The notes beneath the pieces are model-generated. The model did no database searches, had not been told where the DNA came from, and was given only the letters and a program-made list of their open reading frames with translations. Source: Anthopleura xanthogrammica (taxonomy: Eukaryota > Cnidaria > Anthozoa > Actiniaria > Actiniidae). Taken from it: a stretch of DNA of 64,000 nucleotides. Below, in pieces: positions 1 through 10,200 of this stretch (positions are counted from its first letter, which is position 1; the number at the start of each line of letters is the position of its first letter). The position numbers and the translations under genes are program-made. The stretch is from NCBI GenBank assembly GCA_964019055.1, contig OZ025217.1:10119755-10183754 (forward strand), read 5' to 3'.

Positions 1-844
1 CAGAATACATCAAGTTGTTAGACACTGTCAGTTTTTTGTTTACAACCAGCTTTGTAAGGTCTTGTTTGAACTTGTTACTATAGAACTGAGATATGTAAGT
101 ACAACTTGCAATTGTGCTGATTAATTAAAGTAAGGGATTTGAATGGCTGCTCACGTCATTAGCAGGCAGGCATTGCGAAATGGTGGAAACCGTGGTCCAT
201 ATGCTTCGAGACTAAATCCTCAACCAAAGTTGAGTAAATTCAAAATGCTACTTATTGCCTTAAAAATATTTTTTTAAATTGTAGTTTTTCAGAAAAACTT
301 TAGTTTCTCGTCGTTACTCCAAAATGAAAGAACAACAGGTCAATCATCAATCATTTTAATAAAAAGATTGTCAATATCCCTATTACAGACTTGCACTAGC
401 CAGCCCTAACTTGGAGTTATGTTTAAACACATAACTCCACTTCAATTAATGAGTCTGATATCCGCCTTTCATTCCTGTGTGAATGGCTATGCGGCTAAAT
501 TCTTTTGAATTACTTGAGGTAACATTGATATCGCAGACTAGTTCTGGAAAAATCGATCCGAAATTCCGCATTCCGTAGAATATGAATCACAAAAATTAAC
601 CACATCGTTACATCAAACACTTATTTTGAAGGTCGGATTTTCGCACTTTTTCGCCATCCTCTAAGGTTTTTCATGTTAATAACTTCTCTAGAATAATAAG
701 AATATGTCGTAGTCTTCCTGGAGGAGTCTATGAATCTAACTCCACTACAATTCCTGATTTTCCGCAATCATCTGGACTAGCTATTCACTTCACTGAGTGT
801 TAATACATGATATGGTAGGGGAAAAGTACACAATTGGCTAGGGT

Positions 845-992
845 TACTAAAATTACGCAAAACCACAGAACCCGGAGAATCAGCAAACACCTCTACTCAC
901 ATACGACACCGAGCTCAGCGAGACTCAAACGCGGGTCGCCTTGGTGAGAGGCGAGCGCTCTCACTGACCGCTACGCCACCCGTGCTTCCCAA
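845..992 (-). mobile_element. tRNA-derived SINE-like element (copy 1)
   Basis: Read on the minus strand from about 990, the sequence has a tRNA-like head: an A-box-like stretch (GGTGGCGTAGCGGTCAGTGA) and, about 35 nt later, a B-box-like stretch (GCGTTTGAGTCTCGC). It is followed by a tail containing CGTATGTGAGTA. The same order and tail occur in a second copy at 21655-21810, which argues for a dispersed Pol III SINE rather than a tRNA gene. No intact cloverleaf is evident, and element ends and target-site duplications were not resolved. Confidence 0.6.
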
Positions 993-1909
993 AGTAGAAG
1001 GAAGAAGGACTGATTTCCTTCATTTTTAGAGGAATCAGAATATATATCGTGGAAAATAAAAAGCACTGCAGCAGTGATAAAATAGATTATTATTCCTATA
1101 TTACTGTAGAGTTTTTTAATGCAGAACTTTCCTTTATGATCAGTGAAAAGGAAATTTAAAAGAAACGAAAATATATATATCGTGCCGAAATAGTATATTC
1201 ATGAGTTCGTCGCATCACGATATTTATCTTGTTTTGTTCTCTGACACAATATATGTGCAAACCCTTTCAAGTAAGTATGCCGGGTTAGATTTCAAACGTC
1301 GATTTTAAAAAATTGAAGTCTTATTCGTAGAATTTATCTGGATCGTTCTCTCTCAATACTGACCAAGCTGGTTTTTTCCGGTTTCTCTCCGACAGCGAAA
1401 ATCAACATATGAGCTGCTGGTTCTCAGCATAGAACTTTAAAAGTAGTGGAAGTGTTTTGTGTTTATTGGTAATAAAATGCTAAATTTACCAGTTTCAAGG
1501 CAGATAGTGTTTCATATGAAGATTAAGATTGTCGTAGCTTCTACGCTGATGTTACTAGAACTGATCATGACTTTAAAACTGAGGACAAAGTTTAACAAAA
1601 ACATTAAAATTTGCCTAGAAAAAGGAATGTCCTGAAAATATGTCTTTAGAAACCAAGGTATTGTTTTTACGAGCTGTCACAAATGTTTACACAAATCCTG
1701 ATCTTTTATTATTTGTCAAAAGAGAGCTTACTATCTTTTCACGCAGGTCTTAGTTCACAGAATCAAAATTGTTGTGTCTCAAAAGAGTTTGGTAAGATTT
1801 GTAGAGATTTGTAAAGATTTGTCTTAAGACGCACTCAAAATGAGCTTTCGATCATTGTCGAACCAAAGTTTGCAAAATATCATTAGCAAAATGTGATAAG
1901 TAGCCGACG

Positions 1910-2185
1910 GTATTAGAGCTATTGTTAGTTCTATCGCCGTAATTATAAGGGGCCGCAGACTGAAACCTTGCCCCCCTGTGGGGACACCCTCCTCCCCATG
2001 TGGTAAACTATGCTAAACTTTTTTTATGGAGATATACACTACACATAGAATGTTAGTAGACGATATTAAAGCCACTGTTACTTTCATCGCTGTAAGGAGC
2101 CGTAGACTGAAAAATCGCCCCTGTAGGGACACCCTCCTCCTCCCCGTAGTGAGCTATGCCAAACCTTTTCATGGTGATCAGTTTG
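1910..2185 (+). repeat. two diverged direct repeats, period about 150 bp
   Basis: Two copies of a GC-richer block lie head to tail. Both contain GCCG(C/T)AGACTGAAA, then a CCCCTGT-GGGACACCCTCCTCC core, then an AAACTATGC/GAGCTATGCC-type end and a TATGG/CATGG stretch. Copy 1 runs about 1930-2030 and copy 2 about 2080-2185. Short open frames overlapping it carry no recognisable protein motif. Origin unknown. Confidence 0.6.
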
Positions 2186-2497
2186 CTCACAGTCTTGACA
2201 TAAAATGTTGAAAGTCCACGGACAAAAAATCTTTGATTATAGACCTTTAAAAAAACTAAACAAATATGGAGAAAGAAAAGACTGTACTTATCGTATTTGA
2301 ATTTATTGAAAAGAACTGAAAAGTAATAAGCTAGGACGAATGAAATGAAATATAGTTTGAAGAAGAAGCACTCATAACTCATCACTCGATTCAACAAAAC
2401 CACTGGACTAGAGCTACATTCCTCTGTCCACTTTTTCTAGCTTAAAAAAATGCACTGGACTCTCGGACCATCTCCCTCGGTCATGCCGCCTTTCATT

Positions 2498-2990
2498 GCG
2501 TGGGGGGAAAAGTACGATTGCAGCATGTTTTATTTCGCCATTTCTAAGTTCATTAGAAATATATCCGATGAGAACTTATAGTACATATATAGCTATGTCG
2601 CAGATATTCTATCTCATCTGTCTCTTCTCCGTCATATCTCCTTTCTGCGTGAAAAAGAAAGAACAACTGCAGCATATTCTATTTTGCCATTTCTAAGTTC
2701 ATTAGAAATATATCCGATGAGAACTTATAGTACATATATAGCTATGTCGCAGATATTCTATCTCATCTCTTTCTCTCGGTTATATCTCCTTTCTGCCTGG
2801 AGAAAGAACAGTTGCAGCATATTTTATTTTGCAAACCATTTCTTATTTCATAAATTTCTCCAATGAGAACTTTTTTTTATTTTAGTTTTTTTTAAATAAA
2901 CATATTTAATCTCACATTAACCCGAAGAGCAGGAGCTCATCGAGGGGAATAATGAGAACTTATGGTACGTCCCAGATATTCTATCTCGGC
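2498..2990 (+). repeat. tandem repeat, unit about 147 bp, 2-3 copies
   Basis: A segment starting near GCAGCATGTTTTATTTCGCC at 2520 recurs at about 2669 and again in part at about 2814. All copies share CATTTCTAAGTTCATTAG, ATCCGATGAGAACTTATAG and GCAGATATTCTATCTCATC. A further partial copy (GAGAACTTATGGTACGTCCC) lies at about 2950-2990. The period is about 145-149 bp. The short open frames seen here simply repeat with the DNA and are not convincing genes. Confidence 0.75.
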
Positions 2991-3367
2991 GGCTTAAAAA
3001 TATCGAAGTTACTTTTGAATAGTACTTGACTCGATGGATTGTCGACGACTTCGTAACGATAACAAAGACCCCATGATCTTGGTAAATAAATCTTAAATAA
3101 AGATGTGTCAAGATTGCGATTGCACCTTCGGTATTTTTTTTAGAGATTTTATCAAGTCCTTCAAAAACAACAAATGACGCATTTCGCATTTGAAGCTGTC
3201 AAAATTATTTACAAATTTTAGCGCGGGGCTTTGTTGTATCATGTTCCCATAAACTGAGCTATGCGCATTAAGATGGAGCTGATTAATTAATGGGGACTTA
3301 ATTTTAATTGCGCGCACGTCATACTTGGTTGTGCGTTGCGAAATCTCGAAGTTTGTGTGTGATCAAC

Positions 3368-3512
3368 CGCAATATATCCCTTCCAGCACGTCGGTATGCC
3401 ACTCAATTTGGAGGACAAAACAATAGGTTCCAATTCTTAGGAAGATTGAAATCATTTTGTTTTGTCCTCCAAATTGAGCTGCTTTGAAAGGGGCCTATAT
3501 TGCATCAACCTG
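3368..3512. repeat. foldback element (MITE-like)
   Basis: Perfect 21-bp inverted arms at 3402-3422 and 3458-3478 (CTCAATTTGGAGGACAAAAC and its complement) enclose a 35-nt loop. The similarity extends imperfectly outwards: GATCAACCGCAATATA on the left against TATTGCATCAACC on the right, so the whole foldback is roughly 145 bp. There is no coding capacity. This shape is typical of non-autonomous DNA elements, but the family is not identified. Confidence 0.65.
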
Positions 3513-4519
3513 CCCTCTAGAGAAACTTTTATAAAATAAAGGTCGAGTTTCTTACGACTTCGAGAAACAAATTGAAAATTGACTTCTTATGAAACAGATT
3601 GAAAACTTAAATCACCAAATCAACGACAGCCGGGACAAATTTTTCCGGCATTACTATAACTAGCAGTGATAGAGAGAGAAAGAAAGCATCAAAATGTTCC
3701 CACTAGGAAAGTAAATAAATATCTGAACATAGTCTTCTGATCAAAAATGCCATTATCGTCTAGTTACATGTCCATATATTGGGCTACAGTTTATCCAACT
3801 TTTACATATGAAGTAAATTGCAGCTCGATTCATCGGGGTAAATTGAAACGCGAGTCTTTTAGAAGCCAGAACCAGACTATTTAAGCCAACACTGATGTTT
3901 TACCTAGTCAAAACGAGCGTTTATTGAACCAAGTTTCTTCTTACCTGACTTTTGCCTCAAATTTCAACGCACGAGTACGCAATATTGAGTATTCATTGTT
4001 TGCCAAAACAGTAGATCTGGCGCATATAGCAACGTATAATGATTTCGATTTCAAATATTATATATATTACTGATAGATTTTTTTGTAAAAAAAATTGCAT
4101 GAAAATTCTTCTATCATTCCGCGTACTTTTCATTTGTTCCAGTTACACTTCCAAATATAACCAAATGTTGTAAGCCAGTTTTCAGACGTATCTTCCGGAG
4201 TCCAAACTCCAACTTGCCAATCCGGATTTTCAATTCCAACTCACTTTCCCAAACATCTACAGTTTTCTCTCCAATAGCTGACTATGTTGATTAATTTTTC
4301 TTGATGTCAGCTGTGTTTATTTGCTTTTCTCTGTCCATGATCCCAGTTACAGCCTCGTTACAGCTAGAAATATGAGATTGATATATTTACTCGTTATTAA
4401 ACTGTATTATTAAACGTCAACATCCGATCAGTCGGCTAAAAACCCTTAAAATCTGACCTGTCTTAAGGCCAGTACATTCATTGAAAACAATCTGCGGTAG
4501 GTCTGTATTTGAAAAAAAA

Positions 4520-4770
4520 AAACTTTTAGTACGACCACTGAGATCGACCATTTGGTATTATCAATCGCGCTTTAGAATACGTTTTAGGTTAGAAAGACTA
4601 TTTAGTTTCATCAAGACATTTCCTAATACGACCGCTTAAAACGAGAGGTTGTTAGATACGAGGACGGTTTTAAACTGTCTAATACGACCATTTACATCGA
4701 CGTGTTATTATTAGAACTATTTACAAACTCTCTAATACGACCGATTTGAAACGACCACGTGGTATCATCA
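4520..4770 (+). repeat. degenerate repeats around TAATACGACC
   Basis: Several copies of a TA(A/G)TACGACC-type motif followed by A/T-rich DNA and a second CGACC or CGAGG occur near 4528, 4624, 4678 and 4733. Spacing is irregular (roughly 55 and 96 nt), as in an old, decayed tandem array. Nothing else is visible here. Confidence 0.45.
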
Positions 4771-5024
4771 AAACCTTAGTAGAAAATTTGGTATTATTGA
4801 GACTTAACATATCGTTTGACCACTCTATTTCTAAATATTTTGATCCATTCCTCTATCCTCTACTGTTATTTATTATTCCAAGAATAGCTCTGACCTTCAC
4901 AAAAACAGGAACTTGTTTTGGCTCATTACCCACCCGGTAATGCTAATTGGGCTAATCGCTGTGAATAACAGTCGTTATAATCGTTTAAGCGTAGATGAGA
5001 ATATAAGTAGCTAATTTGGGAAAG

Positions 5025-5680
5025 TCATCTGAAAACATGTTATAACAGATATCCAGGGCAATATTAGAAATGATATTTTTTCAAGTGTGGATCAACTACT
5101 TCTAAATTCCAATTCAATTTGACATCGATGGCTTAATCCCTGAGATACAAAACTTTCAGAGTTGCTTCTACATGAAGTGAATAGTTGAATGGTGAAATAT
5201 TTCTTCATTTGAGTGTTACGTCTTTAAGATTTAAAAGTGTATACTTCCAATATGTTAATGACTGTGACGTCATACCAGTCTTCATTATATATATTTTCTA
5301 GCTGGTTATTACAAATAGTATTTTATAAACATTATTGGTACACTCATGGTTTACGTAATGTTTATTGTAAATTCGGTGCCTCATAATGTCCAGTGTTTAG
5401 TAATACAATTTGAAATATACACGTAAGATGACGTCACAGTCTTTGACATACCTTCCTGACTTACAGATGCAACTAAATTCAAATGAAAGTAATAAGGGGT
5501 TAGGCGCACTTTAAAAACACAGAGACTGACTGAGCAGTCTCTCTGCTCTTCGACCTCTTTGATGACCAAGGAATTGCCTTTTTTAGCTTTTAGTATTTAG
5601 ATGATCAAATGAGGAAGTCAAATGAGAACTGATCACGAACATGTTACAACAGATACCCAGACCAATATCAGAAACATTTC
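5025..5680 (+). repeat. pair of diverged direct repeats
   Basis: A block of about 60-70 nt centred on ACATGTTATAACAGATATCC at about 5035 recurs as ACATGTTACAACAGATACCC at about 5639. Both are followed by CCAATAT/GCAATAT and AGAAA. Only these two copies are visible in the window. No function can be assigned. Confidence 0.5.
5260..5441. promoter_or_regulatory. two CRE-like palindromes in inverted orientation
   Basis: TGACGTCA, the CREB/ATF consensus palindrome, occurs at 5265-5272 and 5429-5436. It sits inside a 14-bp inverted repeat (GACTGTGACGTCAT at 5260-5273 and its complement at 5428-5441). This may be part of an old foldback rather than a promoter, since no transcription start or first exon is recognised nearby. 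Confidence 0.25.
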
Positions 5681-6435
5681 GCAACTTGTTATTAACAAAA
5701 TGGCTTTACGTTAATTTTGATCATGGAATAACTTTACGACCTAAAAAGTATTTTTGATTAGGAATCTTCTGAATAAATTCAAACCGAACTTGTTTTATCT
5801 ATTTAGAAGTTCTGACTGTTTTGGAGAAAAATGAGAGGAGCAGGCGCAACATATTGCCATTTCAGTCTATTCAATGGCATCGTATCTTTATTTAGTATAT
5901 ATTTTTATAGCGGTGCTCAAAGCTACAGAGGTATCTAGAAGTATCATCACCGCATACTGCGGTTAACTTTTAGGTTTTGTGTCATGATATATTTTTATCC
6001 TTACTTCCATTTTATGGCGGTTCATGCATGGGCAAACAAACCCCTAGTCAGATTTAAAAAAAATTCATGATGAATCGATATCTTACTAGAATTATAATAA
6101 ACAAATAAAAAATGGGGTTCATCGACTTAGTTTAGCAGCCTGCAACTGGACCATATTTGTAGGTAAAATGTCCTTTCATGTAAAGCGACAACAAAATTTT
6201 GAGATATTTTTGCAATCTATTGCTCTTATACATCCACCTATTTAAGAAAGACATCAAGACAGAATGACTCTCTTCAGTGGTTGACCCCAGTGACTGAATT
6301 AGTGACAGATGGGCGGGTGGCAGAGAACCTTTCATTTTAAATTCATACGTTTCCACAACGACGTACGCGCAAACAGCAATAGCGAACTGGACCATCAAAC
6401 AATGTCCTTGTCTGCTACTCCCGTTTTATTCAGGC

Positions 6436-6526
6436 AGACATACATCCATACAGACAGACAGACAGGCAAACAGACAGACAGACAGGCAGGCAGACAGGCA
6501 GACAGACAGACAGGCAGACAGACAGG

Positions 6527-6572
<46 letters not shown>

Positions 6573-6905
6573 GGCAAACAGACAGACAGACAGACAGGCA
6601 GATAGACAGACAGGCAGACAGACAGGCAAACAGACAGGCAGACAGACATCCAGACAGACACGCAGACAGACATACATACATACAGACAGACAGGCAGACA
6701 GACAGACAGACAGACAACCAGGCAGACAGGCATACAGACATACAGACAGACAGACATACAGACAGACATCCATACATCCAGACAGACAGACAGACATACA
6801 TACATCCATACAGACAGACATCCATACATCCAGACAGACAGACAGACATCCATACATCCAGACAGACAGACAGACAGACATCCATACAGACAGACAGACA
6901 GACAC
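6436..6905 (+). repeat. CAGA microsatellite
   Basis: About 470 bp of imperfect (CAGA)n with interspersed CAGG, CATA and CATC units. It opens all three frames on the complementary strand and so creates long artefactual Cys/Leu/Ser/Val-rich open frames. It ends about 110 nt upstream of the first recognised exon of the giant gene, probably within an intron of that gene. Confidence 0.95.
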
Positions 6906-7015
6906 AACGACGACATGACAAAGAGAGGCAGGTAGAACTAAGTCACCTATTTGACAAGCAGTAAAACGAATACAAAATCATTTTTTTACTTAAATTAATT
7001 AAATATTTCCTTCAG

Positions 7016-7259
7016 ATTGATGTCATTCCTGTTGCAAGACAAGGCAATGAAAGCTCACTTCACATCAACCAGCTGAAGGTTTACCAACCTCAGATCAGAC
7101 GGCTCCGAGGTAGTCATGTCCTGGTCAGGCATCCAGTCAACGAGGAACTTGAAAAAAAGCTGTCCAACCCGTTCTACTTTCGTCAACACGATCATGGACC
7201 AGTGGTTGATGCTTTCTTTCCAAGAAACGACGAACCAAGAGTTGTTGCTCTCAAGAAAG
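7016..7259 (+). CDS. gene 1, first recognised exon: lipid-transfer barrel
   Basis: The acceptor TTCCTTCAG ends at 7015 and the donor GTAAGG starts at 7260. Phase is 0 in, 1 out. It encodes 81 residues ending FYFRQHDHGPVVDAFFPRND...VVALKK, the pattern of the Vitellogenin_N barrel just before the invariant KKGI-AFQ segment. There is no in-frame start codon near its 5' end that would give a signal peptide, so at least one upstream exon is expected. Confidence 0.8.
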
Positions 7260-10200
7260 GTAAGGGAAACTAAAATATTTAAAATGAATTTCTCATTAAT
7301 ATTTAAACATACTGTCAAGCTCCTATTTATTTAGAGCAGTTTTCGTATGACTATGAAAAACTTGCCGTGATCGACCGTGGCAGTGCCGTGCCGTTTAGGG
7401 AAACATTCGACGTTCGGTGCAAAGTCCACGCCAAGCCGTAACCGTGCCATGAATGTGCTTTGACATTTCAAACTCATACAAAATCTACTCTATGCGCAGT
7501 AAGTCGCGGCAGTTGTTTAGTCAACAAAACTAATTCAAAATCTCAATACTGATAATTAGACCCTAAAATGCCTTCTCGGCAGGGGCGTAGCAAGGTGTCA
7601 ATCATATGTGGGGAGGGGGATTCTGGTTGTAGTTGTGATTTTATCAGTTCAAAAAATATTTCTTGCTTTTTGAATTAAAACAAAATCTAATATTACGAAG
7701 GTTATTGCCTATGCAGCTTACGCTTATTAAATCTGCCTTTTTCCCTTGGAAGTATATATATTCGTTTATGTACTATCACTATTTATGTTTCTATTTATCA
7801 CAAACCAACAAAAAAACAGGTATTGCTGGAGCATTTCAAGTCCACCTCAAATCTGTTGGATATGAAAGCTTGGCACCCATTGAAGAACATGACGACTCTG
7901 GCGTCTACAACACTAGGTATACTACCCTTCTCACCAACGATTCTCACACAACAGTGAGAAGAGAATGGACCAATAACGATTACCTCGAGTTTGCAGATGG
8001 CACTCCTGTTCGTGGTGAGCACAAGGCGAAACAAAAGTATTCAAGCACAGTGCACATAAGAGATGGGAAAATTCACAAGGTACATCGACAGCACCTCGGG
8101 ATATTTGAGTCACAAAAAGGACACCCAAGAGCTGAAAATAAAAAGGAGTACCAAGAACAAGAACAGGATATTCAGGTTTCTACGACTGGTTACAACAAGC
8201 TTAGATTGGTTCGTTGTAATGATGTTCCCATTAAGGAAGGACACCACCGTTCCAGACGCAGCGCTCAGACGCCAGACAACCTGGTGAAAGACATGCAGGG
8301 ACTTCATCAAGAAAACCTTGTCTTCAGAGACTCCCATAAGATCGATTGGAAGGAAGTTGGTGGCGATAAAATAAAGTTCAGACCCTTTTATGAGCTCATG
8401 CGATGTTTTACCGACCCAACTGTAAAGAACAGAGAAATTGCAGAATGTTCCAGAGAGATGCATAAACTGGTAAAACACGATAATGCAGCGTTCAATAACA
8501 TCTGCAATTTGGTTCTACAACGAAATCATCAGAACGTTACATCCTGGACGGTGCTTCTTAGTGCGGTAGCCGGGCGTGGTGGACATCAAGCACAGAGTGT
8601 TCTATCACAGGCCCTCATGTCAGAGTATCCACGCAGATTGACTCTTGATGAATACGAGACTCTGTTAGAAGGCATCTTTTACATACCCAAGGGACCAATA
8701 CATAGAGAACTGTTTGACGCTCTATTTACGCAGGCAGCAAGAGACTCTAATCATGGCCACAAATCATCCATGGCAATGCTAGTATTGGCAGGACTTACAA
8801 AACGTGCAGAAACTGCTGGTTATAATTCGACTCTATCTGATGTGGTGGCAGCGCTCATTCATGACAGCTATCGCAATAAATCCAATGTTCATGAACCTGA
8901 CAGCGTGGAACATGAGTCCTATGTTAGAGACCACATATGGGCATTTGGTAATCTCGGTCACTCATCTGGTCTAGAAGTCATGCTTGAACATGCAGACCAC
9001 GACAGCTCAGGTGTAAGATCAGCGGTTGTCTCTTCCATGCGTAAGCTACCTGCAGAACGTACAAACAAATTCTTGTTGGACACATTATACAATGATGAGA
9101 ACAACGATGTCAAAGCAGCAGTAATCGATGTTTTTGTAGAACGACACGAAGATTTGACAGATAAAACCGTTCTGGCTCTCGAGCATGCAATATGGCACGC
9201 TGAAGATGGTGATGCTCTCGACGCATCTGTTCAAGAATTCCTGGAAAATCATGAAAAGCATCCGAAAACTAAACACATCAGAAAAAGAAGAAGCATCTTA
9301 CGGCGCCAAAAACGTGCTTTGATTCCTGCTCTTCGCCCACGTGAAATTCAGCTGGGTCCAAACAAAAGATGGGCAAAAAACTTTGGAGGGAAATATCTCG
9401 GAGCAGAATCCCAGATACAATTTCGCAATCAAGTAAGACTCAGAATTGGAATATTTGGAGGAAATTTCGAGGTAAACCTTGACAATTATGCCAAGATTGA
9501 GGCTCACATTTTGAAATGGGGCTTTGATATCGTGAAGGGAAAAGCTGCTTTCAAGGCTTCTGCGAGTTTTAAGAATGACATTCCTAAAGATCTTATTCAT
9601 GCCATCGCAGATGCAGGTGACGATATTCTATCAAAGATCGATGACATAACCAGTATAATTTTTGAGCACATTTCAAAATTCAAGATCAAGCTCAAGGCTA
9701 GCATCCCGCTTAACATTCAAAAGCTTGTTGACTTTGTAAGCAAAATTGTCAAGTTTGTACAAAATCTTTTCAAGCCTCTGAAACCGATAAATCTAATGAA
9801 GAAGATACTCAATTTTGTGAAAAAGGTTGTCGAACGTCTGAAAAACTGGAAATGGATGCTAGATAATGTGCAAAAGATACAGATAACCCTAAACAAACTA
9901 ACCCTAGTGGATGATTTATTCAAAAAAGTGATTGCTGTGTTGGACCGAATCCTTGACATCGTGAACCGCATTACTATCAGACTTCCTCATAACCTGCCTG
10001 CAAATTTCAAAATTGAAGACCTTCTGAAGTGGTTGAGAACGGCTTCTTTAGATCTGCAAGATTTCAAGATCAACGAATTCTTTAGATCTCTTGGATTCTC
10101 TGTTTCTGGTGGATTCAAGCTGCAGTTGCCATTCAGGTTTACTCTGCATTTCTCTCTTTCCATGGAAAAATTCGCCGCTATTTGTATGCGACTTGTGAAT

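Larger units (their letters stand above)
1..7015. other. gene-poor 5' flank
   Basis: AT-rich DNA in which I could not recognise a coding exon on either strand. The open frames are short and either overlap repeats or show no domain motif. It holds the repeats listed separately: a SINE-like copy, direct repeats near 1.9-3.0 kb, a foldback at 3.4 kb, degenerate repeats at 4.5-5.7 kb and a CAGA microsatellite at 6.4-6.9 kb. The first coding exon(s) of the giant gene (signal peptide and the start of the lipid-transfer barrel) must lie here as short unrecognised exons, or upstream of the window. Confidence 0.6.

Noticed and set aside
905..990. Functional tRNA gene on the minus strand
   Set aside because: A- and B-box-like words are present but I could not see a proper cloverleaf, and a second copy with the same tail points to a SINE.
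2496..2866. Two similar short open frames
   Set aside because: They repeat because the DNA is tandemly duplicated; no motif or splice context supports a gene.
4624..4745. T7-promoter-like TAATACGAC words
   Set aside because: Only the first nine or ten bases match and the CACTATAG part is absent. They are copies of a decayed local repeat.
5831..5940. Possible signal-peptide exon (MRGAGATYCHFSLFNGIV...)
   Set aside because: Its possible donor gives phase 1, which does not fit the phase 0 acceptor at 7016, and there is no independent support.
6395..6921. Three long minus-strand open frames rich in Cys, Leu, Ser and Val
   Set aside because: They are translations of the CAGA microsatellite in three phases.
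7663..7819. ATG-started extension of the 12-kb open frame
   Set aside because: An acceptor ends at 7819, and joining to the exon ending at 7259 recreates the conserved KKGIAGAFQ segment. The 52 codons before it look intronic.
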